Part shown: positions 10,186 to 21,240 of the stretch, piece after piece
Numbering within the stretch: position 1 is the stretch's first letter
How the letters are laid out: every line of letters begins with the position of its first letter
Source: Simmondsia chinensis
Taxonomy: Eukaryota > Streptophyta > Magnoliopsida > Caryophyllales > Simmondsiaceae
NCBI GenBank assembly: GCA_018398585.1
Contig: JAGTTD010000024.1
Location: forward strand, 11,312,071-11,376,070
Length of the DNA stretch: 64,000 bases
Direction of reading: 5' to 3'
Notes under the pieces: generated by a model
Seen by the model: the letters and a program-made list of their open reading frames with translations, nothing else
Database searches by the model: none
Told to the model about the DNA's origin: nothing
Program-made: the position numbers and the translations under genes

Positions 10186-10397
10186 TGTAATCATTTATAT
10201 ACATGCGCATAGTTTATATCAGTTGTATTTACATGATATAAGATAGAATTTATATCTACAACTAATTTACATCTCAAGCTGATATATATCTTGCTGCATT
10301 GTCTTTAGTTACATCTTTATATCATAGGATCGCATCACAAGTGGGAAGTTTAGAGATCTTATGAGATGATACATGATTTGAATTTGGTGCCTTATCA
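10186..10397 (-). repeat. 5' LTR of copia element A
   Basis: It begins TGTAATCATTTAT and ends GGTGCCTTATCA on the plus strand, and is homologous to 1490-1702. No clear primer-binding site is visible on its inner side, consistent with a deletion there. Confidence 0.8.
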
Positions 10398-11344
10398 AAT
10401 CCTAATGATGTGCCCTCCACCTATCTCATTTCAATGGATGGAATTTATTGCTAAAGTTGGCCTCAAACTTAATGTTCAACTTAAATATGGGCATTGTTTT
10501 TATTTTTATGATAAAAAATTTTCATCTAAAGTATAGTGATAAAGATACTACTTCTCTTTCAGGACTTTTATAAAATTTATTTAGAATTATGTAAAATTTT
10601 TAAATTTTATTATCGACTTTGCTTACTTAAAATTTAAAATACAACAATAAAATTTATTTTATAAGCAAATAGAAATATAATAAACGATAAGAGAAGTATG
10701 TATTACTGACTATAAAAGTAATGAGCGAACATGTATTGGTATATATATAACAAATATGCCATAATATTTTTTTTGGACAAATACGCTATATAATATTAGT
10801 ATATATGGAATATAACAATAATATTTGTCAAACATCAAGGATTCTGTTTATATTAATTTTATGTTATTATTTCATACTCTAAATTAATTGACATAGTACA
10901 AAATAAATCAAGAAAAACACTATTTGAATGATATAAATACTATTCCTTGCATCAGATAATCATGGGAATTTCAAAGTATTGGTACTCGCAAATGAAACTC
11001 CTCAATTATCTATTAAAGGAGAAATGTTAAAGAAAAATAAACGCAATAGGAAGTTGAATTGGCAATATGCATGTAAAGTCGATGTGGACTAAGAAGATAA
11101 GAAATTGATATGGCTATAATAAGAAGGGTAAGACACCCAATAAGACACTTTGTTGTTAGGCTTTTGGTGAATCATTTGATAATGTTTAATATATAAATGA
11201 GTTGATTATGAGTATTTTTGTCAATAATTATAATGATTTTAATTTGTATACATACATTATGTAAAATATAAATTTTAGAATGATTACAATATCTAATCTA
11301 TTTTAAATTGCAGTGGATGTATAAGTAATATTATTTAAAATTTA
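10398..11344. other. AT-rich intergenic DNA
   Basis: Strongly AT-rich sequence with no coding motif, repeat terminus or RNA gene that I can support. Confidence 0.6.
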
Positions 11345-11437
11345 AACAACATTTGTGCATTGCATAGGAGAAAAACTATTGCCATGAATTCCTTTTTTGT
11401 TATTGTTTAATCCTAAATCTTGTTTGGATGTAGCACA
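11345..11437. repeat. Left copy of a ~90-bp direct repeat flanking element B
   Basis: The segment ending AATTCCTTTTTTGTTATTG and TGGATGTAGCACATG recurs in diverged form at 15236-15322, on the other side of element B. LTR integration duplicates only about 5 bp, so this is not a normal target duplication. It also contains a diverged match to the end of the SINE at 15152-15268. Confidence 0.7.
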
Positions 11438-11965
11438 TGTTGGAAAAATGACATAGCTAAGTGGTTTAGGAAATTTATATTGAAGTTCCTATAACCTTGG
11501 CCCACATAGAAAAGGAAGGTGAAAGAGCTTCACTTTAAATATGGTAATAAACCTAGACACTTTGATTAAGTTGAGGATAAAAGATGGGTGGAAACCACAC
11601 CTGGGATAGGCTCGGGCAAAGCTTGGGCAAGGGTGTCCTTTTAGACTTTTATCTTTGGAAAAAGGGATTCATGAAGCTCTTAATCTCGTAGCTTCCCAAG
11701 ATCAATACTACTCACTGGCTTGTGGCTCTCCCGAAGCTACAATTACTGCATTGCTATTTCCAAGGTTCTTGACAGTTGGAGGTGTCTATTGGAATGCAAC
11801 ACCTCTTCCCAATAGACACGATGATCAATATAAAAAGCCCCTAAAGGCAAAAGGTCAAACCATCCAAATCTTGAACAATTCTCTCTTCTCTTTTATCTTC
11901 TCTTCTCTCTCTTTCTCTCATCAAAATTTTCTATATCCTCGAGCAAAGTTTCACACACCTCCATA
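11438..11965 (+). repeat. 5' LTR of copia element B (right end approximate)
   Basis: It has the same start as the solo LTR at 8531, a TATA-like AATATAAAAAGCCCC near 11828, and the same CT-rich leader followed by TCGAGCAAAGTTTC. An open frame of about 100 codons inside it is not gene-like. The inner end could not be fixed because no primer-binding site survives. Confidence 0.65.
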
Positions 11966-11989
11966 AAAGCCCTTTAAATCAATTGAAAG

Positions 11990-12830
11990 ATAAACAGAAC
12001 TACCTGAGCTAGTTCACAATGACCTAGGAGATTTAGAAAATTAGATGAGTGAAGGTGGAAAATGATACTAAATAACATTCTTAGACGATTACTTTAGATA
12101 CACTATAGTATATCTCCTAAGTACTAAATAGGAAGGAGAAGAAATGTTCTTAAACTACAAAGATGAAGTTGAATTTCAACTAGGTTGAAAAATAAACAGG
12201 CTTAGGTCCTATATAGAATGTGAATATGATCCAACTTCACTTAAGCACTACTATGAGGAAAGTTGGATAATATATGAATGAACCCCTTCTTATCAGACTC
12301 AATCTAATGGTTTCACTGAAAGGAAAAACAAAATAGAACCATAAAAAGCATGATGAATGGCATGCTCATTAATTTTGGACTACTTGATAACATGTGAGGG
12401 GAGGCTATTCTTACTACTTGTCATGTACTAAATAAAGTCCCTCATAAAAGGTTAGATAAGACCCCTTAGGAATTATTGAAAGGTCATATGCCCCTAACTT
12501 AAAATACTTGAAAGTGTGGGGATGTGTGGCCAAGGTCGGATTACCTGATTTTAAACTAAATGAAATCGGACCAAAGACTATTAAGTCAATTTCATCGGAT
12601 ATGCTTATTACAATGCTGCTTATAGTTTTCTAATCAAAGGAACCAATAATTCATATGCATGTGTTAATATTGTTGAATCTAAAGACGTTGAATTCTTTCA
12701 ACATATATTTCCCTTAAAATCTAATGATGCACAATCTATTAATTTGCCTTCACACACAGTGGCTATTCACAATGATCACACTGCACTAACGATATAGACA
12801 AAGAGCTAGGAAATAAATCAGCTTTAGACC
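11990..12830 (+). pseudogene. Copia B integrase
   Basis: Broken frames read YITFLDDYFRYT, a QSNGFTERKNK motif (conserved copia QNGVAERKNR with the catalytic Glu), EAILTTCHVLNKVPHKRLDK, LKVWGCVAKVGLPDF and a VNIVESKDVEFF-type C-terminal stretch. These match the copia integrase core and its C-terminal domain. Numerous stops and frame shifts are present. Confidence 0.75.
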
Positions 12831-12839
12831 TGACTTTGT

Positions 12840-14010
12840 AATTACTTTCCTAATGGAAGAGAATTTGATAACTGAAGAAATTATAAGTATCTATATGTTT
12901 GAAGACGAACCCAAAACCTATGAAGAGGTCATGAAGTTGGTTGACTCGACTTTTTTTTTGAAAGAGGCCTTTAATAGTGAAATAGAATCAATTCCAAATA
13001 ATCACACATAGGAACTAGTAGATCTTCCTAGAAGTTGCAAACCAATTGGTTGTAAGTGGGTATTTAAAAGAATGATGAAGGTTCATGGCTCAATTGATAA
13101 ATTTAATGGCTCAATTGACAAATTTAAGGTAAGGTTAGTAGCTAAATGTTACACATAGAAAAGGGGGACTGACTATTTTGACACTTGTTCACCAATCACA
13201 AAGATAACTACAATTACAACTCTGTTTGCCCATGAATCTATTCATGACTTGGTCGTGCTCCAAATGGATGTTAAAACAACATCTATTAATGGTGAATTAG
13301 ATGAAGAGATTTATATGGAACAACCTAAAGGTTTTGTTGTTCTAGGACAAGAAAAAAAAAGTTTGCAATCTTGTAATATCTCTATATAGCCTCAAAGAGG
13401 AACCAAAACAATGGCATGAGTAATTTAGTAGCACACTGATTGTTAACAATTTCTACCTAATGGAGACTTGTTTGTATATTCTAAATCTAATTCAAATAGG
13501 AGTGTTATCGCATGTTTGAATGTTGACGATATGTTAATTTTTGGCACAAACTTCAATGTTGCCACAAAGACGAGTTTTCTGAGTTTCAAATTTGATGTGA
13601 AAGATACGCATACACCAGACGTGATTTTAGGAGTTAAGATTACTAAAACTTCTGAAGGCATAACCCTTAATCAGTCTCACTATGTTGTAAAGATATTTAG
13701 AAAGTCTAATCTGCTTAATGTTGATCATGTAAGAACACCTTATGATCCCATAATACATTTGACTAAATATAAAGGTATTGCTATATGCCAAACTAAATAT
13801 GCCAAAATCATTGGTAGTGTCATATTCTTGATGAACTGCACTAGACTCGACATTGCATATACGGTGAGTAGACTTAGCAGATACACTCATAACCGTAGTC
13901 AAGAGCATTGGAACACACTAAAAAGATTGCACTTATTGGGGACTTCACTTCACTTCACACTAAAAAGGAACCATAGTGTCATGTTCATACACACTAAAAA
14001 GGAACCATGA
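12840..14010 (+). pseudogene. Copia B reverse transcriptase
   Basis: The segment shows EPKTYEEVMKLVDS, CKPIGCKWVFKR, FDTCSPITKITTI, LQMDVKTTSINGELDEEIYM (first catalytic Asp) and YSLKEEPKQW. An open stretch from 13468 carries ACLNVDDMLIFGTN, with the catalytic YVDD changed to NVDD, then VILGVKITKTSEGI, DIAYTVSRLSRYT and EHWNTLKRL. A 21-bp tandem duplication at about 13086-13127 repeats the residues GSIDKFN. Around 13925-14035 short segments containing ACTAAAAAGGAACCAT are repeated. Confidence 0.85.
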
Positions 14011-14450
14011 ATTAGGGACTTCACTTCACAAAGTTTCCCGCTGTATTGGAAGGATATTATTACTCTAATTGGGTGTCTAATAATAATAAACTAATTCCAC
14101 TAGTGAGTATGTATTTACACTAGCTGAAGGTGCTATATAGTAGAAATGTTCTATGCAATTGTGTACAACCACTTCCACTATGAAGTCGAGTAGCTGAGAA
14201 GCTTATTAGGAGACTTGCCATTATAAGGGCAGCCAGCTAAGTTGCAATTCTTGTGGCAAAGCATAAAGCATAAAATGGCAAGATGAGACATGCATAAAAT
14301 CATGAAGGATCTACTTGAAAGTGAAGTGATATCACTTCTGAAAAGAACATTGTGGATCCATTGATAAAAGGCCCGTGTCTTAAAATGTTTGTAGAAACAT
14401 TGAGGGGAAAGAGACTGAAGTCTATATGCGAATGAACTGTAATGTGTCCA
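14011..14450 (+). pseudogene. Copia B RNase H
   Basis: Broken frames contain SEYVFTLAEGAI-like and CSMQLCTTTSTMKSSS-like remnants of the RNase H domain. The end reads SEKNIVDPLIKGP and a FVETLRGKRLKS tail, the typical C-terminus of copia Pol. This places the end of pol about 590 bp before the diverged 3' LTR start. Confidence 0.65.
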
Positions 14451-15036
14451 ACCTAATTTTTAACATGTTCAATGTGAAAAGTCATAGTTCAATTTAAGGA
14501 GTGCACTGCATTTTACTATTCCCTCCTTATGATGTCGACAATCCTAGGATAGATCCATAGCCATATATTTAGTGGCGTGACTAAGTTCGCACTTGATGAA
14601 TTCTATCAATATGTTACTAAGGTGGTGAGGTTGAGCTTTGGCTCTTAATGGACTCATAACCATATGATTGGTGGTATGTGGTAACACACACATACACTTA
14701 GTAAAGTCCACCTATGGAGGTGTGGCAGTGTAGCCGCTTCATATGAATGATGAAAACTTGTCTTTTAGAGCACCTATGAAAATCCAGGATGGGGCACGGT
14801 TGATAAATGCGCCAAACCACAGGAGTTGTCAAAATTTTGAGTTTGATGTGTGTCCATGCGGCGGACTATACACTTGTAAAGTTCAAGATGAAAGTCACCT
14901 TACAAGTTGTTGGTTCTAACTTGGTTTACACTAGGTAATAATTCAAGTCACAAGACATCGACATTGAAATACTAAACTATTCTTTGCCAAACTTTTCTTC
15001 TTTCTTTCTCACTGACTTGTATTTTTTGTAGGGAAT
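14451..15036 (+). other. 3' non-coding region of element B
   Basis: Between the RNase H end and the diverged LTR start I see no coding signal. A pyrimidine-rich stretch and several GTGGCATG-type repeats are present. It is most simply the untranslated 3' part of element B. Confidence 0.5.
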
Positions 15037-15151
15037 TGTTTGAAAAATGATGCAAGTTAGGTGTTTAGACTTGTAAAGATCCATGTTTCACCTTTACTAG
15101 GCTCGTTTACTTGTTTATAGATTACTGTCAACTTAATCATGAATTCCTTTT
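15037..15151 (+). repeat. Fragment of element B 3' LTR
   Basis: TGTTTGAAAAATGATGCAAG matches the LTR starts at 8531 and 11438 with several changes. It continues only to the SINE insertion, and the rest of the LTR is not recognisable on the other side. Confidence 0.5.
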
Positions 15152-15268
15152 CTACAATACCCCAATGTCTTAAAGAGGTTGCTCCCACCAAAGCAAGGTT
15201 TGGGGAGGGTAAAATGTACGCAATCTTATCCCTACAGTGTGCTACATTGTGGAAAAACTGTTTCCCCA
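15152..15268 (-). mobile_element. Au-like SINE, minus strand, 5' truncated
   Basis: On the minus strand it contains GCGTACATTTTACCCTCCCC, CCTTGCTTTGGTGGGAGC and a GACATTGGGGTATTG end, the characteristic 3' body of angiosperm Au SINEs. It is flanked by AATTCCTTTT on both sides (15142-15151 and 15269-15278), a target duplication of about 10 bp. The tRNA-derived promoter head is absent. Confidence 0.75.
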
Positions 15269-15322
15269 AATTCCTTTTTTGTTATTATTTAGTCCTAAGT
15301 CATGTATGGATGTAGCATGTGC
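15236..15322. repeat. Right copy of the ~90-bp direct repeat flanking element B
   Basis: It is homologous to 11345-11437 and includes the end of the SINE plus ATTCCTTTTTTGTTATT and TGGATGTAGCA. See the left copy. Confidence 0.7.
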
Positions 15323-17335
15323 TTTTTAGTTAACGAACGGAAGAGAGAGGTCAAGTGTGTAATACATATTAAAGAAGTTGTCGACTTTCTCTTAATTTAT
15401 TGGCCACTGTATTTTTTTTGGACAATATTTATACCTGTATAATAACAGTGTAGATAATGCTAAAATATACGTAGTTATTGAAGTATCCTCCAATAATTAA
15501 TGCTTGGATATTTTGCAATTTGCAAAATTTATTACGAAATTTTCACATTTTGCAAAAAATTCCATAATTTACACGCTGTAGCTGTCAAACAAAAGTGAAT
15601 GCATAGTGTCAAAGAAAATGCTTTAACACACCAATAAAATTTCGTCCAACAAAAAAAAAGCACCAATAATTTTAATAGGTATCATCAAATTGTAAACTAA
15701 TTATAAAAAAAAATATATATGATTTTGAGTCAATATATTTATGGAGTTTGATAAATTATTTTTTATCCTATATTAATTTTTGGTCATTTTTTTAATTTCT
15801 TAAAACCTCTTTAACTTAGATAGCAAGGAGTAGGTTAAACTTAAAACCTATTATTATAAATATAAATTTATCTTTATAATTTAATATTTTATAATCTACA
15901 ATATAACCTCTTAAAGTTAATAATCTTAAGGCCATCTAAACTCTATTAATTTACCAAGATATCAATTTATCCATAAAGTAATAATTATTAATTTACAAAG
16001 ATTGTTTTATTATTATTATTTTTTTTTTTTTTTGGCTTAACAATAAACATACTATATTTAGTTACTTATCGAGGTCTGATAAATTCTATTTATTACGTCA
16101 AGTGACCTAGTAAGATTCAAAGTACTATAATATATTTTATAAATATTTTAAATCAACTACGTAATTAGTCATAATTGATTGTTAAATCAAATTAAGTTGA
16201 TTTAGCAAATTCATATTTTTGGAAAATGTGCGGCTTTAGTGGATTATATCCAATTGGTAACTACTATTTTGTACTGATGCAAAACACATACAGAAAAAAT
16301 GAATTTATATTGAATTTAATTACATAGAGGGGAAATTTTGGTAATTTTTTTTTTCTTGATTTTGAAATTTGTCATTTCGTTTTTAAAAAGGATACGAAAG
16401 TATTTCCATTTAATTGGATAATTTACTAAAAAAATGGTTAATTTACTAAGGTTAAAGTGGACAATCGAATAACAATAAAAGTTCAAAAATAATATAAAAT
16501 CACAGATTGCAATTTTATAACTAAAGATACCATAAATAATAAGATAATGTGTTTAATTAAATAGTATCTATTTTGATTCAATATAAATTGTATACACTTG
16601 TGTAAAGTATGGTGAATACATTGGATTTTTATGCTAATTATAATTCAATGAATTCTAAATTTAAATATAGAGATACAATATACACTTTTTACCTAATTAT
16701 TAATTTATAAAATATTTGGGACCTATAACATACAAAGAAAATATTTAAAATATATTATTTCATAATTTGAAGGATATTATTAATTTGGCACATTAATCAC
16801 GTCGAGAACGGACAAATTAATTTTTTAAAAGAAATTATTAATTTGTTGAGTATAAATTTAAAGTGATTTTACTGTATTTGTTTTGAAAGTTGTGAATCAA
16901 AAATAATTACACTAAATCATACATTAATCAAAAAAAAGTAATAAATTTTTAAAATGTACGTTATTTTAAATACTCAAATGGTCACCTAAATTAGATACCG
17001 AAAGTAAGTTTAGAAAATAAAAATCTCTCAACAGCAGAAATGGACAAACAAACATCTGAATCGTTGAGGACCCCATCATAGTTTGTAGAATTGCTGATCG
17101 TTTTTTAAAATATTAAAAAAAAAAAAAAATTAGAGCAATGATTAATGGGATTCACATGTGCCTCAAAAGATAATGACAAAGAAAGGGAAGTGGCATGTGG
17201 TATGTCTCACTCGCAACTCTGAACTTTATTATCCTCTGGGTTCTTTCAACGCTTAATTCATCCCATTTTGTGTTATGTAATTTTTTGGAAAAATTATATA
17301 TTAGTATGTTAAGATTTTATAGATTAATTTTTATA
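15323..17335. other. AT-rich intergenic DNA, 2 kb
   Basis: Very AT-rich with several A or T runs (for example near 16020 and 17115). No coding motif, LTR end, MITE terminus or RNA gene that I can support. Short open frames here are not gene-like. Confidence 0.6.
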
Positions 17336-17340
17336 CAGTG

Positions 17341-17743
17341 TGTTGTAAAAATTGGATATTTTTTGGATATAATTTTACAGTCGAGTAAAAATATTATTAA
17401 ATATTGTAAACAATTAGAAATTATATAAAATACATTTGTATATATATACATATATACATATGTATATATATACTCGTTTTCTTCACAGTTAAGGACTTTA
17501 ACCGCCTCTTCTTTACTATATATATACACATGTATACACACACAATACACGCAGCAGCGAAGTAAAAAGAATGGAAAAGCAATAAAAGTAAAGACAGAAG
17601 TGAGAGATTGGGATTGTGAGAAAAATATAATATTCTCTCATTCTGATACAAAATACTTGCTATTTTTCTTCAAGCATATTTAAGTTTTTTTTTTTTTTTT
17701 ATTCTCTTCGTATAGAGTATAATTTGTCTATAGTTTTACAACA
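17341..17743 (+). repeat. 5' LTR of copia element C
   Basis: It contains a TA-rich microsatellite-like stretch (17430-17540), a shared GTTAAGGACTTTAACCGCC-type core and a CTTCAAGCATATT segment near the end. It is homologous along its length to 22137-22538. Confidence 0.92.
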
Positions 17744-17744
17744 C

Positions 17745-17758
17745 GCTATCAGCATGAG
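17745..17758 (+). other. Primer-binding-site-like sequence of element C
   Basis: GCTATCAGCATGAG follows the LTR end ACAACA by one base. It is a diverged form of the ATCAGCACGAG type site common after copia LTRs ending ACAACA. Confidence 0.55.
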
Positions 17759-17869
17759 TCTCTAGCCAGCTGAGGATCCTTATATACTCGAGATAAATTT
17801 TTCTTGCCTAATCTTTGTAATTTATAATAGTAATTTTACTAATCTTGAGTTTACTGCTCTTGATATATC

Positions 17870-18370
17870 TGGCAAAAATTATTTGCTTTGACCCTTGATG
17901 TTAAGATTCACCTTGATTCTATAAATCTCGGAGATACAATTAAAAAGGGTAATTGCGCATCCCAGCAGGATCGCGTTAAAGTAATGACATTTCTCAGAAG
18001 AAAATATTACTGGGGAGGATATGTTAGAGAAAATGTTCTCTACTTTTCATTTCTTGAATATGCTTCTGTAGTAGCAATATCGAGAACGAGGATTTAAAAA
18101 ATACTCAGAGTTGATATCATGTCTCCTCGTTGTTGAACAAATCTGTGAACTGCAGATGAAAGTTCATCAGTCATGACCAACTGAGTCCGAATCATTCCCT
18201 GAAGTGAATGCTTCGACATATAACCATCACGGATATGGTCAAGGTCGTAAACGTGGACGTGGTCAGGGCCGCGGACGAGGTTATAGTCGCGGTCATTATA
18301 ACTAGCACTATGGTACTCTAAATGGACCAAAATTTAAGAAGTCCACTAATAACAAAGAGATGGAGGAAAG
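17870..18370 (+). pseudogene. Copia C gag remnant
   Basis: An open stretch begins LTLDVKIHLDSINLGDTIK and continues ASQQDRVKVMTFLRRKYYW, the start of copia Gag in this group. A large deletion follows. From about 18200 the text SEVNASTYNHHGYGQ and a run of alternating Gly-Arg residues (GRGQGRGRGYSRG) represent the basic region next to the zinc knuckle. The knuckle itself is lost. Confidence 0.72.
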
Positions 18371-18539
18371 GAAAAACTTTAGTTTTTCATATTTTCTACT
18401 TTTCATGTTCATGGCTTGTTAAACTGCTTACTTTTTATTACTCGTTCATTCATATGGTCGGCTATGCCGCCTACTTATTATCTGTTATTCATATGGCTAT
18501 ATTTCTCAGTCAATCTATTTGATACTTAATTAAAGGCTC

Positions 18540-19160
18540 TAGAAGAGCACATAACATGTTTCCTGAAGAAACAATATTTAATTATGAGATACCTGTTGGG
18601 ATGATTGACTAGAAGTTAACAGATCCAAAAGTTTTGTGGCATGACTATTTGAGTCATCCGAGTATAAAGATGATTAAGAAAATTGTTGGAAATTCTCACA
18701 CCCATTGAAGAACCAGAAGATTCTTATATCGAATAAAACATCATGTGTTGCTTAAAGGCAAAAGTGATTACTATGTCATACTCAATTGAAATTGAGTTTG
18801 TGTCCCATGTATCTGGAAGAATACTAAATGGGATATATGTGGGCCATCATTTTATCACGTGGACCAATTTGGTATGTTATTAACAGAAGCCTCTACCCAT
18901 TGGTTCCATGAGTCTGGATAATACACTTATGATGTGGCACTTGTGAAACTCCTTGCATAAATGATCCGACTATAAGCTCAAGTCATGAATTGTATGATAA
19001 TGCAGGAAAATTAACGTCCCAAGAATTTAATGATTAATGTAGGGGATGAATTGCCACATAGCCGGCGTACAAACATGTAATGGTCTTGTAGATTTTTCTG
19101 ATTAAACACCTACAGCGATTAGCTAGACCATTACTAATATTGCCTACTTTTATATATGAT
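18540..19160 (+). pseudogene. Copia C integrase remnant
   Basis: The frames read KLTDPKVLWHDYLSHPSIKM (the N-terminal zinc domain motif), WDICGPSFYHVDQFGML, EASTHWFHES, TYDVALVKLLA and then MINVGDELPHS, matching the front half of copia integrase. Around 19080 a VDFSD-like stretch corresponds to the region before the QNGLAE motif. Stops interrupt it at least ten times. The second half of integrase is hard to follow into the SINE. Confidence 0.68.
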
Positions 19161-19786
19161 ACATGTTGCAGCACTAATTATGGATCTCCCCGGTATAACT
19201 TGTCTCTGACAAGATCTAAATATATATCCCATCTATAAATTTTAGTTGTATAATGTATGTCCTAAATTATTCCTCCTCAATGAGGAAAGAAGTGTCTAGA
19301 TAAGGGGACTTTGAATTTATCCGAAGATGTTAACTGAAAATATTTTACAGCATAATTTGCTGGCTGTAAATTTGACAAGGTTTTCGAAATCAGGAGGACA
19401 AAATTGAAAGTTGGAAAATGAAGACTTATGTGGAATGCATCATCGAACCAGAAGTTCAAAGAATTGTTCACTTGTAAATTATTAAAAGCCAATTCACATA
19501 TGTATTCACTAATAGAAAGAGGGTGACCAAATAATATGTCTCCATTATAGATGCTCCTGCTCGAATTAATATCCCAATCGAGCGATATTCTGATATATTG
19601 AAAATGCATCCATTGCATGCTAGAAGCGTCGTAAATATATCGGTTCAAAGATTTGAATCTAAGAAAGAAAAAGGAGCAATAGAAAAGATTGGTCGCTCTA
19701 TTATGAAACTCATGAGAAGAAAAACTCTGCAGAGATAATAATATAAAATTCCTCAAGATTATCAGGTACCTAAAACTACCTGAGAC
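19161..19786 (+). other. Decayed integrase-to-RT linker of element C
   Basis: No clear domain motif was seen. Position suggests integrase C-terminus and linker. An antisense open frame of 159 codons (19277-19756) has no recognisable motif and is most likely chance. Confidence 0.45.
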
Positions 19787-19918
19787 TTCCTCGAAAACAG
19801 CCTCCCTTCAGGGTAGCCCCCGGAAGGGGGAAGGCTGCGTACATCTATACCCCCCCCCAGACCCTGCTTTGCGGGAGCCCTTGGAAACACTGGGCTTCTT
19901 GTTGTTGTTGTTTGTTGT
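19787..19918 (+). mobile_element. Au-like SINE, plus strand, 5' truncated
   Basis: It contains GGGGGAAGGCTGCGTACATC, a CCCCCCCCAGACCCTGCTTT-type segment and the end ACACTGGGCTTC followed by TTG repeats, the classic Au SINE 3' end. It is flanked by a 17-bp duplication, CTAAARCTACCTGAGAC, at 19770-19786 and 19919-19935 with one difference. The missing tRNA-like head makes it immobile. Confidence 0.88.
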
Positions 19919-19935
19919 CTAAAGCTACCTGAGAC

Positions 19936-20285
19936 ATTTGAAATAGTCAAACTATTGAAATTATGATGATACAGAGATACCTATGAAATATGGGATAAGA
20001 TGGAACCGAAATAAAAATTGATCAAATATTTGAATAAACAGTAGCTACTGATTTCATCAAAGAAATTGAAAATCTTGAACTAGTGTTTGTTCAAGAATGC
20101 CAATAAAGAAATGATTAGTAGAAATTAGAAAGACGCAATTCAAGCTGAATTAACCATGTATAATTTTTGGACCTAAAGCCCACATGCCTAAAAAATAAAA
20201 CTTGTATGCCACATGTGAATGTTGGTGTAGAAAAATAATGAGGTGGTGAAAAAGCATAATTTGTAGCCAAGGTTTATTATTATAG
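19936..20285 (+). other. Decayed linker of element C
   Basis: It continues the interrupted linker after the SINE. Phrases such as ACLKNKTC-like are too weak to assign. No separate gene is seen. Confidence 0.4.
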
Positions 20286-20289
20286 AGAC

Positions 20290-20750
20290 CAAAAATTAAT
20301 GGGGCATACATATGAGAAAATGATACAATTAATCAGGTGGTCTCTGTATGTGTCTTATAGATGTGATAACAGCTTGTTTGTATTTATTACTTACGATGAT
20401 ATTTATATGAAAGTCTATGAAGTACCAAACATGTCAGAAGCATATAGTTCAAAACTGTGGTACGCATCTACTAAAAGAGAGATATATTAATATCATCATG
20501 AATCCTCAAGAGTTTGAAAAAGTTGTCACGCACTTAAACTAAGCGTTCAAGATTGAAGATCTTGGAAAAGGAAAGATTTTGTCTCGACCTGTAAATCGAG
20601 CATTAATATGATACAGTGTTACTCTATTGGTCAACTTTACTTGTACGACACTTAAGTGTTTAATTATGTTGTTTAGTGCCTCAATTTTGTTTGATTCCTT
20701 GATAAAAAAATAAAGGCTTTTTTAGCCCTTAATGAGGAAACGACTTATCT
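20290..20750 (+). pseudogene. Copia C reverse transcriptase, first, displaced part
   Basis: An open stretch gives IRWSLYVSYRC and DIYMKVYEVPNMSEAYSSKL, matching the copia segment around YGSLDNDIYMKIPEGF. Directly after it (about 20510-20620) the text FEKVVTHLN and AFKIEDLGKGK corresponds to a later part of the reverse transcriptase (compare AITYLNKEFEMKDLGK at about 21000). The later part therefore comes before the middle part, so the region is duplicated or chimeric. Confidence 0.65.
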
Positions 20751-20758
20751 GAAAGTCC

Positions 20759-21240
20759 TTGAAGGAAGCATATAGCTTGAAATCTCGAGAGCTATGTTCA
20801 ATCAAATTACAGAGATCGTTATATGGATTGAAACAATTAGGGCAAATGTGGTACCATCATCTAAGTACATACCTTCTGGAAGAAGGATATGTGAACAATC
20901 CTGTTAGCCCATGTGTTTTTGTTAAGAAATCTAATTTTTGATTTGCTATAATAGCAGTCTATGTTGATAATTTAAACATCATAGGAATGCCTGAAGTGAT
21001 TAAATAAGCTATTACATATCTAAATAAAGAGTTTGAAATGAAAGATCTCGGGAAGACAAAATATTGTCTTGGCCTTCAAATAGAGCACTTATCTGGTGGA
21101 ATTTTAGTCCATCAATCTGCTTATACAGAAGAAGTGCTTAAACGTTTTTATATGGACAAGGCACATCTGTTGAGCACCCAATAGTCGTCCGGTTCCTTGG
21201 TATAAATAAGGACCTTTTTTGACCTCGAGGGGATGATAAA
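20759..21240 (+). pseudogene. Copia C reverse transcriptase, main part
   Basis: The frame reads YSLKSRELCSIKLQRSLYGL, QMWYHHLSTYLLEEGY and PVSPCVFVKK to a stop at 20939. It resumes with FAIIAVYVDNLNIIG, in which the catalytic YVDD has become YVDN, then FEMKDLGKTKYCLGLQIEHL and VHQSAYTEEVLKRFYMDKAH. The aspartate-to-asparagine change at the second catalytic Asp alone would abolish polymerase activity. Confidence 0.85.

Larger units (their letters stand above)
1490..10397 (-). mobile_element. Copia element A, minus strand, interrupted twice
   Basis: Two direct repeats of about 212 bp (1490-1702 and 10186-10397) bracket copia pol fragments read from right to left: integrase, reverse transcriptase, RNase H. 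A gypsy element (2681-7833) and a solo LTR (8531-9247) are inserted inside. Removing them leaves roughly 3 kb, too short for a full copia element. Gag and protease are absent: integrase sequence begins within about 50 bp of the 5' LTR. No clean target-site duplication was found, although GCCCT occurs just outside the left end and a few bases beyond the right end. The element is dead and older than both insertions. Confidence 0.8.
11438..15151 (+). mobile_element. Copia element B, plus strand, strongly decayed
   Basis: The left end is an LTR starting TGTTGGAAAAATGACATAGC. The body encodes copia integrase, reverse transcriptase and RNase H on the plus strand. The right end has a diverged LTR start at 15037 (TGTTTGAAAAATGATGCAAG). 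Gag and protease are absent, since integrase text begins within about 60 bp of the apparent LTR end. The left LTR also resembles the solo LTR at 8531-9247, so the family inserted at least twice in this window. The right LTR is cut short at the SINE. Confidence 0.75.

Noticed and set aside
11655..11966. 103-codon open frame on the plus strand
   Set aside because: It lies inside the copia B LTR; composition reflects CT-rich leader and no domain is visible.
17430..17540. TA-rich microsatellite as an independent feature
   Set aside because: It is part of the element C LTR and recurs at the matching place in the other LTR.
19277..19756. 159-codon antisense open frame in element C
   Set aside because: No recognisable motif, inside decayed retroelement sequence; long frames occur by chance here.
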